Shown here one piece after another: positions 15,628 through 23,961 of a stretch of 38,275 nucleotides of DNA. The stretch is from a virus. Made by a program: the position numbers and the translations under genes. Every line of letters begins with the position of its first letter. Position 1 is the stretch's first letter. The notes under the pieces are model-generated. The model was given only the letters and a program-made list of their open reading frames with translations, searched no databases and was not told the origin of the DNA. The stretch covers positions 1-38,275 of IMG/VR virus record IMGVR_UViG_3300025009_000043. One strand, 5' to 3'.

Positions 15628-15835
15628 AACGCCAGAACAAAAACAAGCTTTAAATGATTTATGCGCTAAACTGCCACGAAATCACAAGCAAGTTTTTCAA
15701 GCGTGGTATTATTCACGCAACGAGTGCGATTTGATTTGTGTTCAAATGAAAAGACAAGAGCCAAGATATTTAAACCTAAAAGAAATACAATTTAATGAAA
15801 TTGAAAAGAAAGTCGAGGAGTTTTTAAATGAATAG
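15620..15835 (+). CDS. Small early protein of unknown function
   Basis: 71 residues from ATG 15620, chosen because GGGGGG lies 10 bases upstream inside the preceding gene. Helical, with QKQALNDLCAKLPRNHKQVF at the N-terminus and a charged end. It overlaps the next small gene by eight bases. No family recognised. Confidence 0.6.
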   Translation: MNRTPEQKQALNDLCAKLPRNHKQVFQAWYYSRNECDLICVQMKRQEPRYLNLKEIQFNEIEKKVEEFLNE

Positions 15836-15974
15836 AAACATACCACAACACGAACAAGAATGGCTCGATAATCTTTATAAACCAATGAGAGAGGGGGGCT
15901 ACCCTAATGTTAGAGTGCAAGATTTGCCACAAGAAAGTTCACCGATTGAAAAGCCACTTGATGAACACGCATAG
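15828..15974 (+). CDS. 48-residue small protein (possible)
   Basis: ATG at 15828 follows GAGGAG with 7-base spacing, a near-ideal ribosome site. The frame gives MNRNIPQHEQEWLDNLYKPM and ends at 15974, overlapping the zinc-finger gene by 68 bases in another frame. Its good ribosome site argues for translation; the long overlap argues for caution. It may mainly serve to couple translation of the neighbour. Confidence 0.45.
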   Translation: MNRNIPQHEQEWLDNLYKPMREGGYPNVRVQDLPQESSPIEKPLDEHA

Positions 15975-16134
15975 AATGACCGCAAGCCAATATTTTAATT
16001 GGTTTGGTGATACGCAGTTTGTTAGTGATGAATTAAGTATTAAATTGAAAAGAGCAGCACGAAATCATGCGGATCAGAATGAAATAAATCTATCAAAATC
16101 TAAAAATAGGAGAATAAAATCATGCGAGGAATAA
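15907..16134 (+). CDS. Zinc-finger-like small DNA-binding protein (MucR/Ros-like)
   Basis: 75 residues. The N-terminus LECKICHKKVHRLKSHLMNT holds a CxxC pair at residues 4 and 7 followed by two spaced histidines, and HRMTASQYFNWFG continues as in the MucR/Ros-type zinc-finger proteins seen in phages, where H..k.M.sh.Y...FG is typical. The ribosome site is GAGGGGGG. The C-terminus is basic. It probably binds nucleic acid; the target is unknown. Confidence 0.65.
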   Translation: MLECKICHKKVHRLKSHLMNTHRMTASQYFNWFGDTQFVSDELSIKLKRAARNHADQNEINLSKSKNRRIKSCEE

Positions 16135-16415
16135 TCACAGGAACGTTTGGAAGAAAAGAAAGCCGTTTAATGTTTACGCCAGAATTAAGTTGCAGTTATA
16201 ACTATATTGCTAATAGAGAAAGAGCGCAACCAGATAACACTTATTTTAGACAATTATGTTATGATTCAGTTCAAGCCTTAAAACACAGTGGGGTGGCCTA
16301 TGTGTTCCAACAGGCGCAAGTTGATAAAATAAAGAGCCATTTAGAGCCAAAATATAGAGTTGACATCGCTATGACAGATGGAATATTTGTTATGCGAGCG
16401 ACATTTAGGGGGTAG
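16122..16415 (+). CDS. Small early protein of unknown function
   Basis: 97 residues, overlapping the preceding gene by 13 bases; AATAGGAG stands before the ATG. The C-terminal 40 residues (YVFQQAQVDKIKSHLEPKYR, then VDIAMTDGIFVMRA) look like an alpha-beta unit. It lies just before the recombination genes. Family unknown. Confidence 0.6.
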   Translation: MRGIITGTFGRKESRLMFTPELSCSYNYIANRERAQPDNTYFRQLCYDSVQALKHSGVAYVFQQAQVDKIKSHLEPKYRVDIAMTDGIFVMRATFRG

Positions 16416-16423
16416 GGGTATAT

Positions 16424-17395
16424 ATGGAATATGCTTCAGCAAGAAAATTAAAAGCCGATGAAGTTGAATTGCGTGTTGGATCAAAGACAAAAGATAAAAC
16501 GAAAGTGCAGTTGCTTGTTTATAAAGACGCAAGAACGGACATGGCGTTGCTTGATGAAATGTTTGGTAATAATTGGCAAGTTGAATACAAAGAAATTAAA
16601 GGCGTTATGTATTGCGGTATTGGTGTTTTAGTTGGTGACCATTGGGTTTGGCGTTGGAACGCTGGTGTTGAATCAAAAGGCACTGGCGATGATGACCCTA
16701 ATAATCAGAAGGGGGAAGCCTCTGACGCATTTAAGAGAGCTGGTTTCCTTTGGGGCATTGGTAGAGAACTTTATAAACTCAAAGGCATACAATGGATTCC
16801 AATCAAAGACAATTATGATAAATGGTTTGTAACTGAACTTGATTGGGATGAAGAAACTTTATGGAATTTAACCATCGTAAATCAAGACGATGAAATTGTT
16901 TATCAAGTCAAAAATGGCAAAAAGATGTTTATCAAACAAGGCACAAAACAAGACGATACGCAAACAAAAGAGCAAGAGCCTAATACGAATACTCAAAAGG
17001 AAGAAAAAATCGTTGTTGAGCCTAAAATTGATGGAAAACAACCATTAACGAATGTTGATGAATACATTAAGAAGAAAAATCAAGAGATTTATATGGAATT
17101 ATTGAAATTATCATTTGATTTATTGAATAGCGCAAAATACCCAGACGCAAATAATAAATCGAAAGAGTTTGTTAAAAACTACTTTGAAAGAACGTTAAAG
17201 GTTGCGCCGATCAAGACGCTTAATGATAAAGTGGAATTGACAAGAGATACAACACAAGAACAACCAACAATTCAAGGAAGAATTTTAATGCAAAAAGATG
17301 ATTTATGGTTTGGTTATAACAACCAAGCAAGCCTAAAATATGAAATTGAACAAGAAATAAACATCTACGAAATGGAGAATGTTATCAATGGTTAA
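16424..17395 (+). CDS. Rad52/22-like single-strand annealing protein
   Basis: 323 residues. The N-terminal 130 residues match the phage Rad52/Rad22-type annealing fold: ALLDEMFGNNWQVEYKEIKG, the strand pair GIGVLVGDHWVWRWNAGVE, and the signature GEASDAFKRAGFLWGIGREL. In this family the protein coats single strands and pairs complementary DNA during recombination. After about residue 170 comes a charged, Gln/Glu/Lys-rich linker and a less conserved C-terminal part. The SSB gene follows, overlapping by eight bases, as expected for a recombination cassette. The ribosome site GGGGTAGGGG is strong. Confidence 0.85.
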   Translation: MEYASARKLKADEVELRVGSKTKDKTKVQLLVYKDARTDMALLDEMFGNNWQVEYKEIKGVMYCGIGVLVGDHWVWRWNAGVESKGTGDDDPNNQKGEASDAFKRAGFLWGIGRELYKLKGIQWIPIKDNYDKWFVTELDWDEETLWNLTIVNQDDEIVYQVKNGKKMFIKQGTKQDDTQTKEQEPNTNTQKEEKIVVEPKIDGKQPLTNVDEYIKKKNQEIYMELLKLSFDLLNSAKYPDANNKSKEFVKNYFERTLKVAPIKTLNDKVELTRDTTQEQPTIQGRILMQKDDLWFGYNNQASLKYEIEQEINIYEMENVING

Positions 17396-17849
17396 AGTGC
17401 AGTTTGAAATGAAAATCAATCATAAAAGACAAAAATACAAAACAAGCAAGGGGGGGAGTGTTATCGGTGGTTATTTCATGGACAAAGATAATTTTGGAAT
17501 GATTAACCTGGAATTTAGTTGCTTTAATGACCTTGCTGAACTTGTTGATTCACTTCCTACTGGCACTAAAATCACTGGAGAAGGAACTTTAAAAAACAAA
17601 ACACCGTTTAATAAAGACGCAAAGCAAGAAGATAATAACGCAAGAGAGGTTTTGATTACCAGAATAACAAAATATTCAATCTGGAATGATGATTTAAAGC
17701 GTTTCGATACCACTGAATGTAATGTTGGAATCACTAAACCAAGCGATACTCAATACGATAAAGACCATGAATATACGCCTAATAAACCAAAAGAACAAAA
17801 GCAAGAGAAACAAGAATTTGAGATTATTGATGATGATTTACCGTTCTAA
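17388..17849 (+). CDS. ssb: Single-stranded DNA-binding protein with DDDLPF tip
   Basis: 153 residues from ATG 17388, preferred over ATG 17379 because GGAG then lies 10 bases upstream. The C-terminus is acidic and ends EIIDDDLPF, the classic SSB tip that docks partner enzymes, behind a Lys/Gln/Glu-rich linker. The core has beta strands with VIGGYFMDKDNFGMINLEF and ITGEGTLKN, consistent with an OB fold though divergent from cellular SSB. A run of seven G lies inside the gene at about 17451-17457. It works beside the annealing protein and replisome. Confidence 0.8.
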   Translation: MVKVQFEMKINHKRQKYKTSKGGSVIGGYFMDKDNFGMINLEFSCFNDLAELVDSLPTGTKITGEGTLKNKTPFNKDAKQEDNNAREVLITRITKYSIWNDDLKRFDTTECNVGITKPSDTQYDKDHEYTPNKPKEQKQEKQEFEIIDDDLPF

Positions 17850-17860
17850 CGTGATTTAAA

Positions 17861-18292
17861 ATGGACTTTATGAACTTACAGCAATTCGTTGTGGCGGTGG
17901 GGTATGTTTCTCAAGACCTCATCCCACAAGATAGTTCGTTTGGAAAGTATATGTTCTTTGGTTTAACATCACGAAAGCATACAGGACAAACAACTTATTT
18001 AAGATGTAGAGTTTCTGGTGATTTAGTCGATCAGTTTGCTTCACAACACACAAAAGGCTCTATCGTAATGCTTTATGGCAATATCGTTCATCAATATGAC
18101 CAAGACGCTAAAAATCGTGTAAACAACTTAATTGACGTTCTTGGGTGGTTATACTTTGCTGACATTGACGCTCACTTTGATGATTTAAACGATGTTGAAT
18201 ACGCTTATTTAAGTGATAGATTAAAGGCTTATCGAATTGCAAGCGAAAAAGAACAAAAGAAAATAAAAAAGAAATTAGGGTTTGAAGAATAA
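17861..18292 (+). CDS. Second OB-fold/SSB-like protein (putative)
   Basis: 143 residues. The order of segments is SSB-like: an N-terminal strand (QQFVVAVGYVSQDL), a central TTYLRCRVSGDLVDQFA resembling SSB strand 3 and its following helix, then KGSIVMLYGNIVHQYDQD, which matches the KG..v.v.G.i... core of SSB proteins. It lacks the acidic C-terminal tip of its neighbour, ending in a lysine-rich helix. It may have duplicated from an SSB and taken another single-strand-binding role. An in-frame ATG at 17870 is an alternative start. Confidence 0.6.
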   Translation: MDFMNLQQFVVAVGYVSQDLIPQDSSFGKYMFFGLTSRKHTGQTTYLRCRVSGDLVDQFASQHTKGSIVMLYGNIVHQYDQDAKNRVNNLIDVLGWLYFADIDAHFDDLNDVEYAYLSDRLKAYRIASEKEQKKIKKKLGFEE

Positions 18293-18318
18293 AATATGAA
18301 TAAAAATATACTAAAATG

Positions 18319-18347
18319 TTTACATATAAACAATATTGTGCTAAAAT
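18319..18347 (+). promoter_or_regulatory. Internal early promoter with overlapping dyad
   Basis: TTTACA (18319-18324), 17 bases, TAAAAT (18342-18347), then the GGGGGT ribosome site and ATG of the helix-turn-helix gene at 18373. The -35 box is part of the dyad GTTTA-CATA-TAAAC (18318-18331), a plausible operator for autoregulation by that gene's product. Confidence 0.6.
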
Positions 18348-18372
18348 TGTATTGTGAAAGGGGGTATAATAT

Positions 18373-18552
18373 ATGACATTATATACCATTAGGGAAGTTG
18401 CTGAAATGTTAAAAGTGCATGAGGGAACGGTTAGAAGATGGATTAGAGAACAAAAATTAACATCATTTAAGTTTTCTAACTCTGGATCTGTTCGTGTAAC
18501 ACAAGATTCACTTAATAACTTTTTAAGCAACTCACAGAATAAGGTGATTTAA
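18373..18552 (+). CDS. Small helix-turn-helix DNA-binding protein (excisionase/MerR-type)
   Basis: 59 residues. Almost the whole protein is a winged helix-turn-helix of the excisionase/MerR N-terminal type: YTIREVAEMLKVHEGTVRRW followed by IREQKLTSFKFSN and SVRVTQDSLNNFL. No integrase is present, so a role as transcription factor or replication accessory is more likely than excision. Its own promoter with a dyad lies just upstream, and its stop abuts the ATG of the replisome organiser. Ribosome site AAGGGGGT. Confidence 0.8.
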   Translation: MTLYTIREVAEMLKVHEGTVRRWIREQKLTSFKFSNSGSVRVTQDSLNNFLSNSQNKVI

Positions 18553-19275
18553 ATGGCAATTTATAGAAATTTTTATACACAGTTTTGGGATGATGATTTT
18601 ATATTAGATTTATCAAAAGATGAAAGATATTTATATTTTTATCTTATTACAAATCCAAAAACAACATTATCTGGTATTTACGAGTTGCCTTATAAGGTCA
18701 TTGAGTTTCATACAAGCTTAAATAAAGTGCAAATTGATAGACTGCTTGAATCTTTAGAAAAGAAAGAAAAGATTATTTATGATAAAACAACAAATGAGGT
18801 TTGCATACGAAATTGGTTGAAATACAATATCACAAAATCACCAAAACTTGTTGTTAGTTTAGAAAAAAGTTTTAAAGATGTTAAAAATCAAAATTTAATT
18901 CAATTTCTTAATGGGTTAGATACGGTATCTATACTGTATCGATACCCTATTGATACTGTATGCATACCTTCTGTATCTGAATGTATTAAAGATTCTTTTA
19001 ATTCTTTTATAGAAAAAGATACTAAAGACTTTAAAGATACTAATAGATTTAATAAGCCTTCTGTTGAAGAAGTTAAAAACTACTGCAAAGAACGAAATAA
19101 TGGAATTGATGGTGAAGCTTTTTGGAATTTTTATGAAAGCAAAGGTTGGAAGATAGGACAAACACCTATGAAATCATGGAAAGCAGCAGTAGTTACATGG
19201 GAAAAGAAAAACAACGCAAATAAACCTCGTGATCCAAAACAAGCGATAGGTGAAGAAATAGGGCAGGTGTTTTAA
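18553..19275 (+). CDS. Replisome organiser / DnaD-like replication protein
   Basis: 240 residues. The N-terminal 110 residues carry the pattern of phage replisome-organiser winged-helix domains: IYRNFYTQFWDDDFILDLSK, DERYLYFYLITNPKTTLSGI and ICIRNWLKYN-like strand after a dimerisation helix. The C-terminal 60 residues (SVEEVKNYCKERNNGIDGEA, then FWNFYESKGWKIGQTPMKSW and KAAVVTWEK) form the second domain common in phage initiators of Firmicutes. It likely binds the phage origin and recruits the helicase loader encoded directly downstream. An internal run of TATCNATAC-type repeats at 18920-18970 may be of interest as an origin within the gene. Confidence 0.8.
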   Translation: MAIYRNFYTQFWDDDFILDLSKDERYLYFYLITNPKTTLSGIYELPYKVIEFHTSLNKVQIDRLLESLEKKEKIIYDKTTNEVCIRNWLKYNITKSPKLVVSLEKSFKDVKNQNLIQFLNGLDTVSILYRYPIDTVCIPSVSECIKDSFNSFIEKDTKDFKDTNRFNKPSVEEVKNYCKERNNGIDGEAFWNFYESKGWKIGQTPMKSWKAAVVTWEKKNNANKPRDPKQAIGEEIGQVF

Positions 19276-20031
19276 ATGACGCAAGAAGAAATGTTAAACA
19301 AAGAAGCTGAATTTAAAAACAGCAATACATATGAGCCTTTTGATGATGTAGATTGCACTGTTTGTAAAAATAGAGGGTATATCGCAGTTGTAAAAGGAAA
19401 TTATGTAATAGAAGAAGAATGTAATTGCATGAAAGAACGTAGAGCAAATATTTATCTTAAAAGAAGTGGTTTAAGCGATATTGCAAAGCGATACACCTTT
19501 GAAAATTACAAGCAAACAGAACAATGGCAAAAATCAATCAATAAACTTGCACTTGAATACGTTGATAAAGATTGGAAGAATCATTGGTTTTTCATAGGCG
19601 GTCAGGTTGGTAGTGGTAAAACTTATATATGCACCGCAATAACAATCGCTTTAATGAAACGTGGTGTTCCTGGTTATTATATGCTTTGGCAAGATGAAAT
19701 TGCTAAATTAAGAACACTTAAATTCAAAAACGATGAACTTGAAGATGAATTAAATAAGCTCACAAACGTTAAAGTGCTTTATATTGATGATTTATTTAAG
19801 ACTTATAATGGGGTTATTGATAAAGAAGATTTTAACTTAACGATGAACTTGATAAACATTAGATACAAAGAAAACCGAACAACGATTATCTCAACTGAAT
19901 TAACACTACAAAAAATTAAAGAGATAGACCAAGCCATAGGCGGTAGAATCTTTGAAAGAACTACAAACAAGTATCAAATATCAATAACAAAAAATGACGA
20001 TAAAGATTTTAGATTTAAAAAAGGAGAATAA
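19276..20031 (+). CDS. dnaC: DnaC-like helicase loader ATPase
   Basis: 251 residues. An N-terminal Cys cluster (C27, C30, C49, C51) forms a likely zinc site. The AAA+ core has Walker A GGQVGSGKT at residues 108-116 and Walker B VLYIDDLF at 167-174, then a sensor-type strand TTIISTELTL and the arginine-containing GGRIFERTT near the end. This matches DnaC/DnaI-type loaders of phages, which place the host or phage replicative helicase onto the origin. No phage helicase gene is evident here, so the host helicase is the probable client. Coupled to the replisome organiser upstream. Confidence 0.85.
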   Translation: MTQEEMLNKEAEFKNSNTYEPFDDVDCTVCKNRGYIAVVKGNYVIEEECNCMKERRANIYLKRSGLSDIAKRYTFENYKQTEQWQKSINKLALEYVDKDWKNHWFFIGGQVGSGKTYICTAITIALMKRGVPGYYMLWQDEIAKLRTLKFKNDELEDELNKLTNVKVLYIDDLFKTYNGVIDKEDFNLTMNLINIRYKENRTTIISTELTLQKIKEIDQAIGGRIFERTTNKYQISITKNDDKDFRFKKGE

Positions 20032-20034
20032 AAA

Positions 20035-20964
20035 ATGAAAATAGAACAATGTATCAATGATAAAGACATAAAAGAATATAATATTGTAATTAACGATTTA
20101 GATAAGAGTGAATATTTCTTGTTCAATAAAGCAAAATATAGAGTTTTAAAAGGCCATGATATTTTAGATTTTACAGTTTTAGATGTCCAATTCGAAGCAG
20201 ATTTTAATGAAAAATTATTAAAAAATTATTTTTTATTTGATGTTGGTAATTTTTATAAAAATAAAAAAACAAAAATTTTATCAATTAGAGGTGGTGAATT
20301 TTCTCCAAAAAATAGTTTTGATTTTGATACACATTATCCTAAACGAACTGTTGGTATGGTTTATAACAATTTTAAAGGAACAACAGCACAAATATATATT
20401 TTAGATAAAAATTCAGGATCAAAAAATTATGTAAACGAAATTTGGAACACATATAGAGGCCATTCTGTTTTTGATTACCACGTTATTCAATTTCAAGAGG
20501 AAAACTTTGTATTGGAAGGGAGAAGAACAATAACGCTTACAATAAATGGAAACGAATTTTCTGAAAAAAACACAGATAGAATAGACAACTCTTCATATAG
20601 TTTAGATACCGAATACGCAAGTTATTTAGACCTAAGAGATAACAAAAACAAAGGTTTTGTATCTGATGAATTGATGAAAACGTTAATAGAAATTGATAAA
20701 TATTATGAAAAAGTCGGTTTTGGAATAGAATTTTTTGATAAAACAAATAGCAAATTACCTATAAAAGTTTATTTTAATGATAATAAAAAAGCGACAACGC
20801 TTATGATGAATGGTAATAAAGTCATCGTTGTAAAGTGTGGTAAAGGCGATAAATACAATCGAAGAATTGGTTTTCTTGAAGCGTTTTATCAAGCAAATTG
20901 TGGTTTAAGCAAATCAAAAGCTTTAAAATATCTTGAAGAAATCGTTAAAGAAAAGGAAAAATAG
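20035..20964 (+). CDS. Early protein of unknown function with phage C-terminal domain
   Basis: 309 residues, good GGAG. Codons are more AT-rich than in flanking genes. The N-terminal 200 residues are not recognised; they are rich in Asp, Asn, Phe and Tyr and contain TYRGHSVFDYHVIQF. The last 60 residues (ATTLMMNGNKVIVVKCGKGD, then KYNRRIGFLEAFYQANCG) follow the pattern of a small C-terminal module common in Firmicutes phage proteins (t.l..dG..vvvkc...D.fd...G...A). It may be a DNA-transaction or host-modulating protein; the function is open. Confidence 0.65.
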   Translation: MKIEQCINDKDIKEYNIVINDLDKSEYFLFNKAKYRVLKGHDILDFTVLDVQFEADFNEKLLKNYFLFDVGNFYKNKKTKILSIRGGEFSPKNSFDFDTHYPKRTVGMVYNNFKGTTAQIYILDKNSGSKNYVNEIWNTYRGHSVFDYHVIQFQEENFVLEGRRTITLTINGNEFSEKNTDRIDNSSYSLDTEYASYLDLRDNKNKGFVSDELMKTLIEIDKYYEKVGFGIEFFDKTNSKLPIKVYFNDNKKATTLMMNGNKVIVVKCGKGDKYNRRIGFLEAFYQANCGLSKSKALKYLEEIVKEKEK

Positions 20965-20965
20965 A

Positions 20966-21145
20966 ATGACACCAAGAGATGAAAACATATTGCATTTAAT
21001 GGAACAAAACGGTGAGTTTGATGACAAAATAGAATCAAACAAAAAGCACCGAATTGAAAAAGCAAGAGTATGGATCGATAGACCGCAACAAGCACCTGAA
21101 TGGTTTTTAAATCTATTCGAGCAATATTCAAAGGCGGTGAAATAG
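20966..21145 (+). CDS. Small early protein of unknown function
   Basis: 59 residues from ATG 20966, preceded by AAAAGGAAAA inside the previous gene's end. Charged and helical, with a Trp-containing segment (VWIDRPQQAPEWFLNLFEQY). It overlaps the next gene by one base. Confidence 0.6.
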   Translation: MTPRDENILHLMEQNGEFDDKIESNKKHRIEKARVWIDRPQQAPEWFLNLFEQYSKAVK

Positions 21146-21528
21146 TGAACGACATTAAAGAACTTGAAAGAGCGGTTTTAATGGACTATCAAGAATACTA
21201 TGATAATCACAAGTTTGAGTTAAGAATTGACGATTTAGTTCGCATACAAGACATATATAGGCCTTTTAAGTGTGAAATAAGTCCTACAATCAATCTTTAT
21301 GGTATAGGGGGTATAGAAACCTACTACACTATCAAAGCGTTTCATACGGTCGAAATTGTCGATTTGGTAGATAGAGAGATTTTTGTTGAAACTACTACTG
21401 TTTTTAATAAAACAATCGAAAGTGTATGCGAAAACTTATTTGAATTATTGCGTGATGAGATTGAAAAAATAGAGCCAACGGAAATTGATGAAACCGATTA
21501 TCTTTATGAAGAAGCGAGAGATAGATAG
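21145..21528 (+). CDS. Early protein of unknown function
   Basis: 127 residues from GTG 21145, preceded by GGCGGTG. The start overlaps the preceding TAG by one base. Mixed alpha/beta and acidic, with VRIQDIYRPFKCEISPTINL and a Glu-rich C-terminal helix. It abuts the first methyltransferase gene exactly. No family recognised. Confidence 0.6.
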   Translation: MNDIKELERAVLMDYQEYYDNHKFELRIDDLVRIQDIYRPFKCEISPTINLYGIGGIETYYTIKAFHTVEIVDLVDREIFVETTTVFNKTIESVCENLFELLRDEIEKIEPTEIDETDYLYEEARDR

Positions 21529-22317
21529 ATGATTGATACATTCTATAAAAACAAGCACATCTCTTTATTCAATGGTGATTGCGTTGAAATATTACAACAA
21601 CTGGCCGGATCTTGTATGAGAATTGATAAAGTTATTACAAGTCCACCATATAATATTGTTAGACCAAATAGTTCAGATCGTGGCTATGACGTTTATAAAG
21701 ACGGCATGAGTAATGAAGAATATATAAAATGGACTTTATCTATATTTGATTTATACGATAAAATACTTAACGAAAAAGGTGCTGTAATTTATAACATGAG
21801 TTACGGAACTGAAAACACCGAAATTATGAATTTAGTTGTATCTGAAATTATAAGAAATACAAACTTTACACTTGCAGATGTTCTTGTTTGGAAAAAGAGA
21901 AGTGCTACACCAAATAATGTATCATCAAATAAAATGACAAGAATAGTTGAGTTTGTTTATGTGTTTTGCAAAAGAAATGAGTTCAATACATTTACAAGCA
22001 ATAAGAAAATAATTGGTTATAGAGATGATACAAACCAAGCAATTTATGAGAATGTATTTAATTTCTTTAACGCAAATAACAATGATGAAACACAGGATCT
22101 AAACAAAGCAACTTTTTCACTTGAGTTTGTAGAAAATATTATCGAAAGATATATATTGAAAACCGATATTGTTTTAGATAATTTTTGTGGAACCGGAACA
22201 ACGTTGATAGCGTGTGCTGAAAATGATATTAAATCGATTGGCATTGAACTATCAAAAGCACAATGCAAACATATTGTTGAACGAATAAAAAAAGGCGTTA
22301 GAATAAAACTTTTTTAA
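21529..22317 (+). CDS. DNA methyltransferase, beta class (N4-cytosine or N6-adenine)
   Basis: 262 residues. Catalytic motif IV TSPPYN is at 37-42, and the cofactor-binding motif I DNFCGTGTT lies near residue 220, followed by IGIELSKAQ. The order IV before I defines the beta class, and SPPY is most often seen in N4-cytosine enzymes. It would methylate phage DNA, probably to evade host restriction. No restriction enzyme gene is nearby, so it is an orphan. The target site cannot be read from the sequence. Confidence 0.85.
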   Translation: MIDTFYKNKHISLFNGDCVEILQQLAGSCMRIDKVITSPPYNIVRPNSSDRGYDVYKDGMSNEEYIKWTLSIFDLYDKILNEKGAVIYNMSYGTENTEIMNLVVSEIIRNTNFTLADVLVWKKRSATPNNVSSNKMTRIVEFVYVFCKRNEFNTFTSNKKIIGYRDDTNQAIYENVFNFFNANNNDETQDLNKATFSLEFVENIIERYILKTDIVLDNFCGTGTTLIACAENDIKSIGIELSKAQCKHIVERIKKGVRIKLF

Positions 22318-22326
22318 GGAGATTAA

Positions 22327-22800
22327 ATGACAACACTATTTGAATTTGATTTTAGCGAGCAAACGCAACCGCATGATTTGACACCTCGTCAATGGAGGCT
22401 TTATACGTTTTTGAAACTTTTAGGTAATCATAACCTTAAACAAGAACGTGTGCTTGAAGAATACGAAACTTATCTCGTTATGAACGGCCTTGATTTGCAT
22501 AAATATTCTTTTGGGTATTTGCAAGAAAAAGGCACAAAGCATTTTAGTGACATGACAAGTGCAAGAAACTATCGAAAAGACATTTTAGTTTTAAAGCAAA
22601 ATTATGATATTCAAAAGGTTATTACAACCAATAAAATTGCACCTAATTTTAAAGAAGCTCAAAAGCACGTTAATAAACTTTATCGTGAAGCAAAAAAACA
22701 AATGCGACTTTTTAGAATTGAAAAAGATAAATTGGAACTCGATCATCAATGTAAATTGGTTTTTAACAAAGAACGTGATGAATGGATTTCAACATTATGA
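22327..22800 (+). CDS. Early protein of unknown function between two methyltransferases
   Basis: 157 residues, ribosome site AAGGAG. Helical and basic towards the C-terminus, with HDLTPRQWRLYTFLKLLGNH, which resembles a winged-helix N-terminus, and a long charged helix from about residue 105. A DNA-binding role is plausible. The stop overlaps the next start (ATGA). Confidence 0.6.
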   Translation: MTTLFEFDFSEQTQPHDLTPRQWRLYTFLKLLGNHNLKQERVLEEYETYLVMNGLDLHKYSFGYLQEKGTKHFSDMTSARNYRKDILVLKQNYDIQKVITTNKIAPNFKEAQKHVNKLYREAKKQMRLFRIEKDKLELDHQCKLVFNKERDEWISTL

Positions 22801-22931
22801 CACCAGCTCAACTTGAAGCATTAAACCAACTAACGAATAACCGCTTAACAGCAAAACAGTTATCGCAAGTATGGGAATACGTTAAAAAAGAATTGAATGA
22901 CCGAGAGGATGAGATACAGGATGGAAGATAA
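22797..22931 (+). CDS. 44-residue small protein
   Basis: ATGA-coupled to the preceding gene. The frame MTPAQLEALNQLTNNRLTAK continues to a stop at 22931, overlapping the second methyltransferase by 11 bases. Composition is helical and coding-like. Confidence 0.6.
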   Translation: MTPAQLEALNQLTNNRLTAKQLSQVWEYVKKELNDREDEIQDGR

Positions 22932-23724
22932 TAAAATGCTTGAAATAAACAAAATACATTTAGGCGACAGTTACGAACTTATAAAGCAGATACCAGACAA
23001 GAGCGTTGATTGTATATACACGGATGTTCCTTATTTGTTTAATAATTGTTCACACAAAGGGGCTGGGGTTATTGGTGAAAAGGCAAATGTTGGGATGGAA
23101 GAATTGCGTTTTATAAGTGAAGGATTTAATAAAGAAATTTTATATCAATTTATAAGGGTTTGCAAAAAAATAAATATGTTTGTTTGGTGTAACAAATTTC
23201 AGTTTAAAGACATAATAAATTTTATATTTGATAATGGTTTTAAATTTGAATTGTTAACTTGGGAAAAAACAAATCCAATTCCTATGACGAGCAATATATG
23301 GTTAAGTGATTTAGAATATTGTTTTTGGATTGGCGAATACGGTTTAACACTAAATGATGGTTATTTATTAAAACAAAAGTCTTTTACAAGTTCTATAAAT
23401 CAATACGACAAATCGATTTATGATCATCCTTCAATTAAACCGCTTGAGCTTGTTAAAAGGCACTTGTTACATACTACTCAACCTAACGACCTCATCCTTG
23501 ATTGCTTTAGCGGTAGCGGAACTACTTGCGTGGCAGCGAAAGAACTTAACCGTAGATTTATCGGTATTGAGATTGACGAAAACTATCATCGCATATCGAT
23601 TGAACGCCTTAACGGTATCACGACAAGCGGGCAGACGAGCATATTTACAGACTTTGAACAGCAAGACATCTTCGACTTCATAGGCGACGAGCATGGAACA
23701 AGCGACAACAAAGGCCTCATATAG
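22921..23724 (+). CDS. DNA methyltransferase, beta class, with DVPY catalytic motif
   Basis: 267 residues from ATG 22921; ATG 22936 is an alternative. The motif IV position reads TDVPY (35-38), where most relatives have DPPY, NPPY or SPPY. Motif I is DCFSGSGTT near residue 195, followed by RFIGIEIDENYHRISIERL. The order again gives the beta class, probably N6-adenine. It is clearly different from the first enzyme, so two sequence contexts would be protected. The 3' third has higher GC than the 5' part, which hints at recombination. Confidence 0.85.
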   Translation: MEDNKMLEINKIHLGDSYELIKQIPDKSVDCIYTDVPYLFNNCSHKGAGVIGEKANVGMEELRFISEGFNKEILYQFIRVCKKINMFVWCNKFQFKDIINFIFDNGFKFELLTWEKTNPIPMTSNIWLSDLEYCFWIGEYGLTLNDGYLLKQKSFTSSINQYDKSIYDHPSIKPLELVKRHLLHTTQPNDLILDCFSGSGTTCVAAKELNRRFIGIEIDENYHRISIERLNGITTSGQTSIFTDFEQQDIFDFIGDEHGTSDNKGLI

Positions 23725-23739
23725 GCGGAAGGGGAAAGA

Positions 23740-23961
23740 ATGAAAGAGATTAAATTGACGATTACAGCTTTAGTAACGGAAGAAGGTTTTGAAGATAGAA
23801 TCGAAAATATTTTAGAAGATGATGTAGCATATACAGAATTTGGAAACCAATTATTATTTGAGAATGCTCATAAAGTTGCTTACGCTTTAGATAATAAATG
23901 GGTAGAAATTATCGGTGCAGACATCGAGGTTAAAAATCATACTATTGGGGTATCGAAATGA
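23740..23961 (+). CDS. Small early protein of unknown function
   Basis: 73 residues, ribosome site GGAAGGGGAAAG. Acidic, with LTITALVTEEGFEDRIENIL; appears to be a small alpha/beta protein. Its stop overlaps the next start. Confidence 0.6.
   Translation: MKEIKLTITALVTEEGFEDRIENILEDDVAYTEFGNQLLFENAHKVAYALDNKWVEIIGADIEVKNHTIGVSK

Noticed and set aside
18373-18552. Small helix-turn-helix protein as evidence of a temperate phage
   Set aside because: Excisionase-type domains occur in regulators of lytic phages too, and no integrase or CI-type repressor accompanies it.
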